From assembly GCA_018263295.1 (NCBI GenBank), contig JADFCZ010000061.1, positions 1 to 32,552 on the forward strand: a stretch of DNA of 32,552 nucleotides, written 5' to 3'. Below are positions 15,193-23,040 of the stretch, piece by piece. This DNA is from Conexibacter sp. GTDB taxonomy: Bacteria > Actinomycetota > Thermoleophilia > Solirubrobacterales > 70-9. The notes under the pieces are model-generated. The model made no database searches. It was not told the DNA's origin and saw only the letters and a list, made by a program, of their open reading frames with translations. Positions within the stretch are counted from its first letter, which is position 1. Each line of letters starts with the position of its first letter. The position numbers were made by a program, and so were the translations under genes.

Positions 15193-15975
15193 GTGATCGA
15201 CAGCCACGCACACCTCGGGCTCGCCCGCGCCGACGAGGCCGAGCTGGTCGCCGAGGCCCGGCGGGTCGGCGTGACCCGCATCCTCACCGTCGGGATCGAC
15301 GAGGAATCGAACCGTGAGGCGGTTCGCGCCGCGCACGAGTTCGAGGGCGTCTTCGCCGCCGTCGGCCGGCATCCGAACTCGGCCGAGGGCTTCGATGCCG
15401 AGGCCGCCGCCGCGATCGAGGAGCTGGCGACCGACGACGCCGTCCGGGCGATCGGGGAGACCGGGCTCGACTACTACCGCGACTCGGCGTCGGAGGAGTC
15501 CCAGGTCCTCGCTTTCGAGGCCCAGATCGGGATCGCGCGGCGGACGCAGCTGCCGCTGGTCATCCACGTCCGTGACTCGAGCGGCCCGGGGGCCGGGCGC
15601 GCCGTCGCCGACTGTTTCGAGTTGCTCACCGCCGAGGCCGACGGCGTCGAGGTCATCCTCCACTGCTTCTCGGCGACGCCGGAGCGGGCGGAGGAGGCCG
15701 CCGGTCGCGGCTGGCACGTCTCGTTCGCCGGCAACGTCACCTACCCGAAGTCGGAGGAGCTGCGCGTCGCGGCGACCCTGATCCCCGAGCGCCAGTTGCT
15801 GGTCGAGACCGACAGCCCCTACCTGGCGCCGCAGGTCGTCCGGGGGAAGCCGAACCGGCCGGCCAACGTCACCCACACCGCCGAGGTGGTGGCGGAGGCA
15901 CGGGGGATCGGCTACGAGCAGCTCGATGCGATCGTCTCCGAGAACGCGGCGAGGCTGTTCGGTTGGTCCGGCTAG
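15193..15975 (+). CDS. tatD: TatD-family metal-dependent DNase
   Basis: A 260-residue amidohydrolase-fold nuclease. Metal ligands are visible in HAH (5-7), GETGLDYY (Glu), HVRDSS, HCFSATPE and ETDSPYLAP. TatD proteins are 3'-5' exonucleases linked to DNA repair. The GTG start follows a -10-like box by 6 bases, so the unit tatD-rsmA-ispE-DedA/PAP2 probably begins here with a leaderless mRNA. The gene overlaps rsmA by 13 bases in another frame. Confidence 0.93.
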   Translation: MIDSHAHLGLARADEAELVAEARRVGVTRILTVGIDEESNREAVRAAHEFEGVFAAVGRHPNSAEGFDAEAAAAIEELATDDAVRAIGETGLDYYRDSASEESQVLAFEAQIGIARRTQLPLVIHVRDSSGPGAGRAVADCFELLTAEADGVEVILHCFSATPERAEEAAGRGWHVSFAGNVTYPKSEELRVAATLIPERQLLVETDSPYLAPQVVRGKPNRPANVTHTAEVVAEARGIGYEQLDAIVSENAARLFGWSG

Positions 15976-16778
15976 GGCAGAACTTCCTCGCCGATCCCAA
16001 TCTGCTCGAGGCGATCGTCGCCGACGCGGCACTGGACCCCTCCGACGTCGTGCTCGAGGTCGGAGGCGGCGAGGGAGTGCTGACCGAGCGGCTCGCCGAA
16101 CGCGCGGCGAAGGTCCACCTGATCGAGATCGACACCGGCCTGCGGGAACCGCTGGAGCGCGTCGCCGCCGCGCATCCCGGGGTCGAGATCGTCTGGGAAG
16201 ACGCGATGAAGGCCGACCTCGCGGCGCTCGACCCCGCTCCGACCGCGATGGTCGCCAACCTTCCCTACTCGGTGGCCACTCCCCTGATCCTCCGCACGAT
16301 CGCCGAGCTGCCATCGCTCGGTCGCTGGACCGTGATGGTCCAGCGCGAGATCGCCGAGCGCCTCCGCGCCCGGCCGGGGTCGCGCTCCTACGGCTCGCCC
16401 AGCGTTGTCGTCCAGCTCAGCTGCGACGTGAAGATGCTGCGCACGGTCGACCCGGCGGTGTTCAACCCGCGGCCGCGGGTCGACTCCGCCGTGCTGTCGC
16501 TGACGCGCCGGGCGCCGGCGGTGGATCCGCAGCTCGCGCAGCTGATCCGCGATGCCTTCGCCCACCGGCGGAAGGCGATGCCGCGCTCACTCGAGCTGGC
16601 GGTTCGCCGTCGCGAACAGGAGGCCGAACGCGCGGGCCTGCCGGCGCCGCGCCCGCGGTCGCGCGAGATTCGGCACCGCGGTCGCGAAGCGCTCGCGCGG
16701 CAGGGGCTGCCGGAGGGGATCCGGGCCGAGATGCTGACCCCGGCCCAGCACCTCGCGCTGGCGGAGGAGCTCGCATGA
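15963..16778 (+). CDS. rsmA: 16S rRNA (adenine1518/1519-N6)-dimethyltransferase
   Basis: A 271-residue Rossmann-fold methyltransferase (KsgA) that dimethylates A1518 and A1519 of 16S rRNA during small-subunit maturation. It has RLGQNFL at the N-terminus, motif I LEVGGGEGVLT, IEID (acidic SAM contact) and the catalytic NLPYSVATP. The TTG at 15963 is the only sensible start; no ATG or GTG lies in frame nearby upstream. This makes the N-terminus shorter than in many KsgA proteins. The stop overlaps the ispE ATG (ATGA). The C-terminal 60 residues are Arg-rich. Confidence 0.93.
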   Translation: MVRLGQNFLADPNLLEAIVADAALDPSDVVLEVGGGEGVLTERLAERAAKVHLIEIDTGLREPLERVAAAHPGVEIVWEDAMKADLAALDPAPTAMVANLPYSVATPLILRTIAELPSLGRWTVMVQREIAERLRARPGSRSYGSPSVVVQLSCDVKMLRTVDPAVFNPRPRVDSAVLSLTRRAPAVDPQLAQLIRDAFAHRRKAMPRSLELAVRRREQEAERAGLPAPRPRSREIRHRGREALARQGLPEGIRAEMLTPAQHLALAEELA

Positions 16779-17629
16779 GCAAGGCGTTCGAGATCTTCGC
16801 GCCGGCGAAGCTGAACCTCTGCCTCTTCGTCGGGCCGGTCCGCGGCGACGGGCTTCACGAGCTCAGCTCGCTGTTCGTTCCGCTCTCGCTCGCCGATCGC
16901 GTCGTCGTCTCGGCCGCCGATCGCGACGAGGTCGTGGTTGCGGGCATCGAGGGCCCAGACCTGACCGCTCGCGCCCTGCGGGAATTGCGCGAGGCCGGCT
17001 GGGAGCACGATCCGATCAGGATCGAGGTCGAGAAGGTGATCCCCGTCGCCGCCGGCCTCGGCGGCGGCAGCGCCGACGCGGCGGCCGTGCTCCGCCTCGC
17101 CCGCGGCGACATTCCCGACGAGCGGCTGGCCGCAATCGCCCGCGGCCTCGGGGCCGATGTCAGCTCGCAGCTCGAGCCGTCGTTCTGCCTCGTCGGCGGC
17201 GCCGGCGAGCTGGTCGAGCCGCTGCCCGCGCCGCATCCCTTCGCCGCGGTCCTGATCCCGGATCCCGAGGGGTTGTCGACGCCCGCCGTCTACGCCGAGG
17301 CCGACCGGCTCGGCACGACCCGGAGCGGCGACGGGATCGCCGAGGCGCGCCGGGCGCTGATCGCCGCCGCGAGCCCGGGCGCGCACCCGCTCGAGTACAC
17401 CGAGCTGCTGGTCAACGATCTCGCGCCGGCGGCGCTCTCGCTGCGGCCGTCGATCAGCCTGGCGCTCGGCCTCCTCGCGGAGGTCGGCGCGCCGGTCGCG
17501 ATCGTCACCGGCTCCGGGCCGACCGCGGTCGGGCTGTTCGAGGGGAGGGACGAGGCGGTCGCCGCCGCGACCGAGCTGCGCGCCGAAGGGCACGAGTCGA
17601 TCGTCGCCAGCTCGGTCCAGGGGATCTGA
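16775..17629 (+). CDS. ispE: 4-diphosphocytidyl-2-C-methyl-D-erythritol kinase
   Basis: A 284-residue GHMP kinase that phosphorylates CDP-ME in the non-mevalonate isoprenoid pathway, supplying polyprenyl carriers and quinones. It has APAKLNLCL at the N-terminus, the GHMP ATP loop PVAAGLGGGSADAAA (about 89-103), GADV with the catalytic Asp, and a C-terminal VTGSGPTAVGLF glycine loop. It is coupled to rsmA by an ATGA overlap and to the DedA-PAP2 gene by a TGATG overlap. Confidence 0.95.
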   Translation: MSKAFEIFAPAKLNLCLFVGPVRGDGLHELSSLFVPLSLADRVVVSAADRDEVVVAGIEGPDLTARALRELREAGWEHDPIRIEVEKVIPVAAGLGGGSADAAAVLRLARGDIPDERLAAIARGLGADVSSQLEPSFCLVGGAGELVEPLPAPHPFAAVLIPDPEGLSTPAVYAEADRLGTTRSGDGIAEARRALIAAASPGAHPLEYTELLVNDLAPAALSLRPSISLALGLLAEVGAPVAIVTGSGPTAVGLFEGRDEAVAAATELRAEGHESIVASSVQGI

Positions 17630-19110
17630 TGGAGCTGCCGCGCAAGCGCAAGGACTGGCTCAAGATCGTCGCGGTCGTGGTCGCGATCGTCGTCGCCTAC
17701 CAGCTGATCAAGCGGGCGCTCCCCGACGTCGACGCCCAGGACCTGCTCGAGGACGTCTCCGGATCGCTGGGCTCGTGGACGTATCTGATCGTCGGCATCC
17801 TCGCCTTCCTCGAGACCGGCGCGTTCGTCGGGCTCGTCGCGCCGGGCGAGACGGTCGTCGTGCTCGCCGGCGCCGTCGCCGGCCAGGGCGCGACCTCGGT
17901 CGTGCTGACGATCGGCATCGTCTGGCTCTGCGCCTTCCTCGGCGACACCTGCAGCTTCTTCCTCGGCGAGCGGCTCGGGCGCGACTGGGTGATGCGGCAC
18001 GGCCCGCGGCTGCGGATCACGCCGGAGCGCTTCAAGCAGGTCGAGGACTACTTCGCGAGCCACGGCGGCAAGACGATCCTGATCGGGCGGTTCATCGGGC
18101 TCGTCCGGGCCCTGGCGCCGTTCGTCGCCGGCAGCTCGCGGATGCCGTACCGGCAGCTCGCGCCCTACAGCGTCCTCGGCACGGGCATGTGGGCGACGCT
18201 GTTCACGCTGCTCGGCTACTTCGCCTCGAAGAACATCGACGCGGTCCTCGCCAACTCCGAGCACGCGCTGCTCGCCTTCGCGGCGATCGTCGCGGCGATC
18301 GTCGGCGGGATCGTCGCCTACCGCTGGCTCAAGGTCGAGGCGAACCGCAAGCGGCTGGCGAGCGGGATGGAGGAGCGGCCGGTCCTGCGCAACCTGCTGG
18401 CGCTGGGGCGCCGTCTGCGGCCGCAGGCGCGTTTCCTCCTCGCCCGGCTGACACCCGGGGGGCTCGGCCTCGAGTTCACGACCGCGCTGGCAGCGCTCGC
18501 GGTGGGCAGCTACGTCGCGATCGGTTACGCGCTCGTCGTCGACGGCTCGCCGGGGCCGACGACGGGCGACACGACCGCGGCCGACTTCGTCTCCAATCTG
18601 CGGGCCGACTGGCTGACGTCCATCGCCAAGGTGCTGACGGCTCTCGGCTCGTGGGAGGCGGTCACCTTCGCCACCGCCGTGACGGCGGTCTGGCTCGCGG
18701 CTCGGCGCGCCTGGGCGGAGCTCGTCGTCCTCGTGCTGGGGACGATCGCGATCCTCTGGGGGACCGACCTGATCAAGGAGGCGGTCGCCCGGCCGCGGCC
18801 CCCGGACGGGCTCGTCGACACCGAGGGCTTCTCGTACCCGAGCGGGCATGCGTCCCACGCGGTCATCTACACGTGGATCGCGATCACGATCGCGATCAAG
18901 GTCCGCCCGGGGATGAGCCGCGGCACGGCGCTCGTCGTCGCCGGGGTCCTGCTCACCGCTGCGATCGGGCTCAGCCGCGTCTACCTGGGCGTCCACTGGA
19001 TGAGTGACGTCAGCGGCGGCTGGGCGCTCGGCGCTGCGATCTTCGCGCTGCTCTCGGCGGTCGCCGTGATCGTCGTCCACTTGCGGCAGAATGGGCGCAA
19101 TGTCCGCTGA
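17629..19110 (+). CDS. DedA - PAP2 phosphatase membrane fusion protein
   Basis: A 493-residue polytopic membrane protein with two recognised modules. The N-terminal part is DedA-like (about 40-235), with LETGAFVGLVAPGE, FLGDTCSFFLGERLGRDW and GRFIGLVRALAPFVAG (154-169). The C-terminal part is PAP2 phosphatase (about 285-480), with all three active-site motifs: K383-x6-R390-P391, PSGH (404-407), and S449-R450 ... H456 ... D460. A basic linker (about 236-275) joins them. DedA proteins include undecaprenyl-phosphate translocases, and PAP2 proteins include undecaprenyl-pyrophosphate phosphatases. The fusion next to ispE therefore suggests carrier-lipid recycling (inference). Phosphatidate phosphatase is the alternative. 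The ATG overlaps the ispE stop by one base. Confidence 0.9.
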   Translation: MELPRKRKDWLKIVAVVVAIVVAYQLIKRALPDVDAQDLLEDVSGSLGSWTYLIVGILAFLETGAFVGLVAPGETVVVLAGAVAGQGATSVVLTIGIVWLCAFLGDTCSFFLGERLGRDWVMRHGPRLRITPERFKQVEDYFASHGGKTILIGRFIGLVRALAPFVAGSSRMPYRQLAPYSVLGTGMWATLFTLLGYFASKNIDAVLANSEHALLAFAAIVAAIVGGIVAYRWLKVEANRKRLASGMEERPVLRNLLALGRRLRPQARFLLARLTPGGLGLEFTTALAALAVGSYVAIGYALVVDGSPGPTTGDTTAADFVSNLRADWLTSIAKVLTALGSWEAVTFATAVTAVWLAARRAWAELVVLVLGTIAILWGTDLIKEAVARPRPPDGLVDTEGFSYPSGHASHAVIYTWIAITIAIKVRPGMSRGTALVVAGVLLTAAIGLSRVYLGVHWMSDVSGGWALGAAIFALLSAVAVIVVHLRQNGRNVR

Positions 19111-19324
19111 GGTGATGATCTTCGCCGGCGCGGGGCTGATCACCCTGATCGCGTTCACGACGCTGATCCTCGTGCCCGCGATCGGGTCGTTCTCCCGCGG
19201 CTGGGAGAAGGCGACGGCCGCCGCGCTGTCGCTGATCGTGCTCCTGGCGCTGGTCGGCCTGGGCCTCGCCATCGGCGTCGCGATCGTCTACTACTGGGAC
19301 GATCTCACGACCCTGTTCGGCTGA
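19091..19324 (+). CDS. Small two-helix membrane protein
   Basis: A 77-residue protein (74 if the ATG at 19100 is used) with two long hydrophobic segments at about 8-31 and 43-68, separated by a short basic loop (SFSRGWEKAT). It ends YYWDDLTTLFG. It overlaps the end of the DedA-PAP2 gene by 20 (or 11) bases in another frame and is probably cotranslated with it. Neither ATG has a convincing ribosome binding site. I recognise no family. Confidence 0.65.
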   Translation: MGAMSAEVMIFAGAGLITLIAFTTLILVPAIGSFSRGWEKATAAALSLIVLLALVGLGLAIGVAIVYYWDDLTTLFG

Positions 19325-19325
19325 G

Positions 19326-19343
19326 GGCGGCTGAGAACCCGCC
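19326..19343 (+). terminator. Weak hairpin after the ispE-DedA/PAP2 unit
   Basis: GGCGG and CCGCC form a 5-bp stem around an 8-base loop directly after the last stop and ahead of the promoter of the PucR-type gene. There is no T tract. Confidence 0.3.
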
Positions 19344-19387
19344 GTCCGGAGCCGCTTGCGGAGGCCGGTGGAGCGCCGGAGCCGCCG

Positions 19388-19393
19388 TACTAT
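19388..19393 (+). promoter_or_regulatory. -10-like box TACTAT before the PucR-type regulator
   Basis: The box ends 10 bases before the GTG at 19404. No Shine-Dalgarno is present between. Confidence 0.5.
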
Positions 19394-19403
19394 CAGTGCT
19401 TCC

Positions 19404-20669
19404 GTGGCTTCGAAGACGACAGATTCGCCGTCCCGGCGTCCTGATGCCGACTCCGCATCGCCGGCGGGGGGCGATTCGACGGGCTCGCTCGAGGCACTCT
19501 CGGAGGCGATCGAGTCGGGAGCCGGGCTTCCCGCCGTCGCCCGGGCCGCAGCCGCGGCACTCGACGCCAGCCTGGCGCTGATCGACCGCTCGAGCGCCGT
19601 GCTGGCGGTCGCCGCGGCCTCCGGCGCCGAGGAGGAGAAACTGATCGCGTCCGCGGCCGACGTCAGCACCGCCGAGCTCCGGGTGGCCGACGTCGCCGTC
19701 GGCGAGCTCCGCTACCGCCGCCGCGGCGGGGCGGAGGGGACGCCGCCCGGCCTGCGGATGGTGACCACTCTGCTCGGGCTCGAGGTCGAGCGCGCCCGCT
19801 CGCCCGAATGGGCGAGCGACGAGGCGGCCGGCGACTTCCTCCGATCGGTCCTCGAGCGCCGGCTCTCCGATCCCGGCGAGATCGCCTCGCGCGCCGCCGA
19901 GCTCGGCAGCGACCTCGCGGCCGGCGCCGGCGTCGTCATCGCCCGGGCGACGCCGCACTCGACCCAGACCGGCGAGTGGCGGGCGCGCGTCCTCACGCTC
20001 GTTCTCCGCGCCGTCCGCTCGGGCAGCAGCGGGGCACTCGCGGCGACGACGAGCGAGGAGGGGGGAGAGGTGGCGATGCTCCTTCCCGCCCCCGACGACG
20101 CGCCGATCGAGCGCGCCGCGAAGGCGATCGAGGACGAGCTCAGGCGCTCGCTCTCCGGCTTCTCGGTGACCGTCGGCTACAGCCGCCACGCCGAGGACGC
20201 CTCCCAGGTCTACCGCGCCGGCAAGGAGGCGTTGATGGCCGCCAACGTCGCCGAGTCGGAGGACCGCTCGCCGCTGGCCTTCGAGGAGACGGGCTCCTAC
20301 CGGCTGCTGCTCCCCGCCATGAGCGAGGACCCGGCCGAGCTCGAGCGCTTCTTCGACGAGACCGTCGCCCCGCTCGCCGCCTACGACGACCAGTACGAGA
20401 CCGAGCTCGTCGCCACCGTCGAGGCCTACCTCGACAACGACGGCAACGTCACCCCGACCGCCGAGACGCTCTTCACCCACCGCCACACCGTCCGCTACCG
20501 GCTCGAGCGCGTCCGCGAGCTCTGCGGACACGACCTCAGCTCGACCGAGGGCCGCGAGAAGATCGGCCTCGGGCTGAAGGCGATGCGCGTGCTCGGCATC
20601 CAGCCGCCCGGCGGCCCGGCGAAGGAGGCCAGGGCGAAGGGCGAGAAGAGCGGCCGCAAGCGGGAGTAG
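19404..20669 (+). CDS. PucR/CdaR-type transcriptional regulator
   Basis: A 421-residue protein with a typical PucR C-terminal helix-turn-helix: VEAYLDNDGNVTPTAETLFTH, then HRHTVRYRLERV, then an REKIGLGLKAMRVLG helix. The middle (about 190-320) looks like the GGDEF-like domain common in this family (FSVTVGYSRHAEDASQVYRAGKEAL). The N-terminal 150 residues are Ala-rich with a possible GAF-like sensor part. The C-terminus is a basic tail. PucR regulators usually activate purine, amino acid or sugar-acid catabolism genes; the target here cannot be told. The GTG start is favoured by the -10 box 10 bases upstream; an in-frame ATG at 19356 precedes that box. Confidence 0.85.
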   Translation: MASKTTDSPSRRPDADSASPAGGDSTGSLEALSEAIESGAGLPAVARAAAAALDASLALIDRSSAVLAVAAASGAEEEKLIASAADVSTAELRVADVAVGELRYRRRGGAEGTPPGLRMVTTLLGLEVERARSPEWASDEAAGDFLRSVLERRLSDPGEIASRAAELGSDLAAGAGVVIARATPHSTQTGEWRARVLTLVLRAVRSGSSGALAATTSEEGGEVAMLLPAPDDAPIERAAKAIEDELRRSLSGFSVTVGYSRHAEDASQVYRAGKEALMAANVAESEDRSPLAFEETGSYRLLLPAMSEDPAELERFFDETVAPLAAYDDQYETELVATVEAYLDNDGNVTPTAETLFTHRHTVRYRLERVRELCGHDLSSTEGREKIGLGLKAMRVLGIQPPGGPAKEARAKGEKSGRKRE

Positions 20670-20683
20670 CGACGGCCGTGGGA

Positions 20684-20758
20684 TTCCGGGGGGAGGATTC
20701 GAACCCACCGCCTCTCGGTCCAAAGCCGAGTGTGACTAGCCAGCTACACCACCCCGGA
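20684..20758 (-). tRNA. tRNA-Gln (anticodon UUG)
   Basis: On the minus strand the 7-bp acceptor stem TCCGGGG pairs with CCCCGGA, followed by discriminator A and no encoded CCA. The anticodon stem CTCGG/CCGAG closes the loop CTTTGGA, with anticodon TTG at 20721-20723. The T loop TTCGAAT is canonical. The D stem has three good pairs and a T-T mismatch. The T stem has a U-C mismatch (20707 with 20693) and a G-T pair, which is weaker than usual. The 3' end lies 14 bases from the PucR-type gene stop. Confidence 0.92.
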
Positions 20759-20772
20759 GCGATGTTCGCCGA

Positions 20773-20778
20773 ACGATA
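20773..20778 (-). promoter_or_regulatory. Possible -10 box of tRNA-Gln
   Basis: TATCGT on the minus strand lies 14 bases before the mature 5' end of the tRNA, leaving a short leader. No good -35 hexamer is visible. Confidence 0.35.
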
Positions 20779-20829
20779 GTCCGCTCGGAAAGATCGCCTC
20801 GACCGGTTTGGGTCGTCCGACGCTCGTGC

Positions 20830-20835
20830 GAACAT
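20830..20835 (+). promoter_or_regulatory. Possible -10 box of the HNH gene
   Basis: GAACAT, with the conserved A at position 2 and T at position 6, ends 6 bases before the GTG at 20842. It is weaker than the other boxes in the window. Confidence 0.25.
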
Positions 20836-20841
20836 ACGTTT

Positions 20842-21603
20842 GTGCAGGGTCCACGGTACGGCGAGGAAGAACTCAGAGCCGCAGTCGGCCGGGCTCGAAG
20901 CGTTGCCGAAGCGCTCAGGAACCTCGGAATGTGCCCCAGTGGCAATAACCGGCTGACATTCCGGCGTTACGTCGAGGAGTGGGGGATCGACACGACCCAT
21001 TTCGATCCGGCCGCGGCACGGCGAGAAGCGCTGCGCGGGCGGCCGGTCGTCCCGCTCGCGGAAGTGATGACCGAGGGCTCGCGCTACAGCAGAAAGAACC
21101 TGAAGCGGCGGCTGTACTCAGAGGGCTTGAAGGAGCGGCGTTGCGAGATCTGCGGGCAAGGTGAGATCTGGATGGGGCGACGGATGTCGCTCGTTCTCGA
21201 CCATGTCAACGGTGTTAGGGACGATCATCGGCTCGAGAACCTGCGAATCGTCTGCCCCAATTGCGCGGCTACTCTTGAGACACATTGCGGCCGCAAGAAC
21301 CGTCTGACGCGAGAGCCGCGGCGTTGCCTCCGTTGTCAGAAGCAGTTCCTGCCGAAGGATTATCGGCAGAGGTACTGCTCGGCGTATTGCGGTTGCCGTT
21401 GGGATCGAAGCGGTCGCCCCCGCCCGGGTGCGAGGAAGGTCGATCGTCCCCCGTACGAACAGCTGATGGCTGAGATCGAGGCCACGAGCTACCTCGCCGT
21501 CGGCCGCAAGTACGGCGTCTCCGACAACGCGGTCCGCAAATGGATTCGCGCTTACGAGCGCCAGGCTGACGCCGGCGGAGACGGCACGCCGCCGCCCGGA
21601 TAG
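20842..21603 (+). CDS. HNH endonuclease with terminal DNA-binding modules
   Basis: A 253-residue protein. The N-terminal 55 residues form a helix-turn-helix-like segment (EELRAAVGRARSVAEALRNLG...GNNRLTFRRY, then GIDTTHF). The HNH nuclease core has C101/C104, the DHVNG motif (D120-H121), N133 and C138/C141. A second zinc ribbon follows (C162, C165, C179, C183). The C-terminus (204-241) is another helix-turn-helix (AVGRKYGVSDNAVRKWIRAY). This layout is known from free-standing HNH endonucleases of phages and actinobacteria. Codon use has more A/T third positions than the neighbours (for example GGTGTTAGGGAC near 21210), suggesting transfer. It sits alone between tRNA-Gln and glmU. Confidence 0.85.
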   Translation: MQGPRYGEEELRAAVGRARSVAEALRNLGMCPSGNNRLTFRRYVEEWGIDTTHFDPAAARREALRGRPVVPLAEVMTEGSRYSRKNLKRRLYSEGLKERRCEICGQGEIWMGRRMSLVLDHVNGVRDDHRLENLRIVCPNCAATLETHCGRKNRLTREPRRCLRCQKQFLPKDYRQRYCSAYCGCRWDRSGRPRPGARKVDRPPYEQLMAEIEATSYLAVGRKYGVSDNAVRKWIRAYERQADAGGDGTPPPG

Positions 21604-21636
21604 GGGTCCGGCTCAGCCGATCGGCCCGCTCGCGAA

Positions 21637-21642
21637 TACGAT
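21637..21642 (+). promoter_or_regulatory. -10-like box TACGAT before glmU
   Basis: The box ends 6 bases before the glmU GTG and no ribosome binding site intervenes, so the glmU-prs mRNA is probably leaderless. Confidence 0.5.
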
Positions 21643-21648
21643 GCGCGA

Positions 21649-23040
21649 GTGAGCGCTCCAACGGTCCTGATCATGGCCGCCGGTCAGGGCACCCGGATGA
21701 AGTCCGCGGTGCCGAAGGTGCTTCACCCGGTCTGCGGCCGCGCGCTCGTCGCGTGGCCGATCGCCGCGGCGAAGGAGGCCGGCGCCGGCCGGATCGGCGT
21801 GATCGTCTCGCCGGACCGCGACATCTCCGGTGCGCTGGCCGACGGGGTCGAGGCGATTCCCCAGCCGGAGGCGAACGGCACCGGCGGGGCCCTGCGGGCG
21901 GCGGCCGAGGTCGTGGCCGAGTCGGAGACGGTGGTCGTCCTCAGCGGCGACGTGCCGCTGGTGTCGGCGGAGCTGATCGCCGACCTCCTCGCCACCCATG
22001 CCGGCAGCGGCGCGGCGGCCACCGTCGTCACGGCGGTGCTCGACGACGCCGGCACCTACGGCCGGGTCGTCCGCAGCGCCGACGGCTCCGAGGTCGAGCG
22101 GATCGTCGAGGCGAAGGGCGGGGCCGGCGACGCGACCGCCGAGGAGCTCGAGATCGGCGAGATCAACTCCGGCATCTACGCGTTCGACGGCGCCGCCGTG
22201 GCGGCCGTCCTGACGGACCTGTCCAACGACAACGCCCAGGGCGAGTACTACCTGCCCGACGTCCTGCCGCTGCTGAAGGCCGCGGGCGGGCACGTCGCAG
22301 CCCACGTCTCCGACGACCCGAACGTGATCCTCGGCGTCAATTCGCGGGTCGACCTGGCCGTGATCGAGGCCGAGGCCCGCCGCCAGATCCTCGAGCGCCA
22401 CATGCTCGCGGGGGTGACGATCGTCGACCCCGCCTCGACCTGGATCGACGTCGACGTCGAGATCGAGCCCGACACCCGGATCGAGCCCGGCTGCTCGCTG
22501 ATCGGCACCTCCCGGGTCGGGACGGGCTCCGTCGTCGGCCCGCACACGACGATGATCGACGCGGCGATCGGCGCCGATGTCCACGTGCCCCATTCCTACC
22601 TCGTCGAGTGCGCCGTCGGCGACCGCTGCAACGTCGGCCCGTTCGCCTACCTGCGACCGAAGGCCGAGCTCGCGGAGGGAGCGAAGGCGGGGACGTTCGT
22701 CGAGATCAAGAACTCGCGGATCGGGGCGGGCACGAAGGTGCCGCACCTGTCCTACATCGGCGACGCCGACGTCGGCGACGGGACCAACCTCGGCGCCGCG
22801 ACGATCACCGCCAACTACGACGGCTACGTCAAGAACAGGACAAAGATCGGGCACGGTGCGAGAACGAGCGTCGACACGACACTCGTTGCCCCCGTCGAAA
22901 TCGGCGATTCCGCCTACACTGGCGCCGGTTCGGTGATCGACGAGGACGTCCCCCCGGGAGCTCTCGGAATCGCGCGAGCGCGGCAGACCAACATCGAGGG
23001 TTACGCCGAGCGGAAAGCCAAGGAACACGAAGACAAGTGA
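21649..23040 (+). CDS. glmU: Bifunctional N-acetylglucosamine-1-phosphate uridyltransferase / glucosamine-1-phosphate acetyltransferase
   Basis: A 463-residue enzyme making UDP-GlcNAc for peptidoglycan and other glycans. The N-terminal pyrophosphorylase has MAAGQGTRMKSAVPKVLHPV, GDVPL and GEYYLPDVLP. The C-terminal left-handed beta-helix (about 250-450) shows hexapeptide repeats, with the acetyltransferase His in HLSYIGDA and the NYDG motif. Both domains are complete. The GTG start has a -10-like box 6 bases upstream. The stop overlaps the prs GTG by four bases (GTGA), a pairing of glmU and prs common in Gram-positive bacteria. Confidence 0.97.
   Translation: MSAPTVLIMAAGQGTRMKSAVPKVLHPVCGRALVAWPIAAAKEAGAGRIGVIVSPDRDISGALADGVEAIPQPEANGTGGALRAAAEVVAESETVVVLSGDVPLVSAELIADLLATHAGSGAAATVVTAVLDDAGTYGRVVRSADGSEVERIVEAKGGAGDATAEELEIGEINSGIYAFDGAAVAAVLTDLSNDNAQGEYYLPDVLPLLKAAGGHVAAHVSDDPNVILGVNSRVDLAVIEAEARRQILERHMLAGVTIVDPASTWIDVDVEIEPDTRIEPGCSLIGTSRVGTGSVVGPHTTMIDAAIGADVHVPHSYLVECAVGDRCNVGPFAYLRPKAELAEGAKAGTFVEIKNSRIGAGTKVPHLSYIGDADVGDGTNLGAATITANYDGYVKNRTKIGHGARTSVDTTLVAPVEIGDSAYTGAGSVIDEDVPPGALGIARARQTNIEGYAERKAKEHEDK

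Noticed and set aside
17290-19272. 660-codon minus-strand frame across the ispE / DedA-PAP2 region
   Set aside because: Low-complexity Arg/Asp/Glu shadow; the + strand membrane protein motifs are clear.
20684-21603. tRNA-Gln as the attachment site of a small integrated element carrying the HNH gene
   Set aside because: The HNH gene lies on the 5' side of the tRNA, there is no integrase, and I see no repeat of the tRNA 3' end on the far side of the gene.
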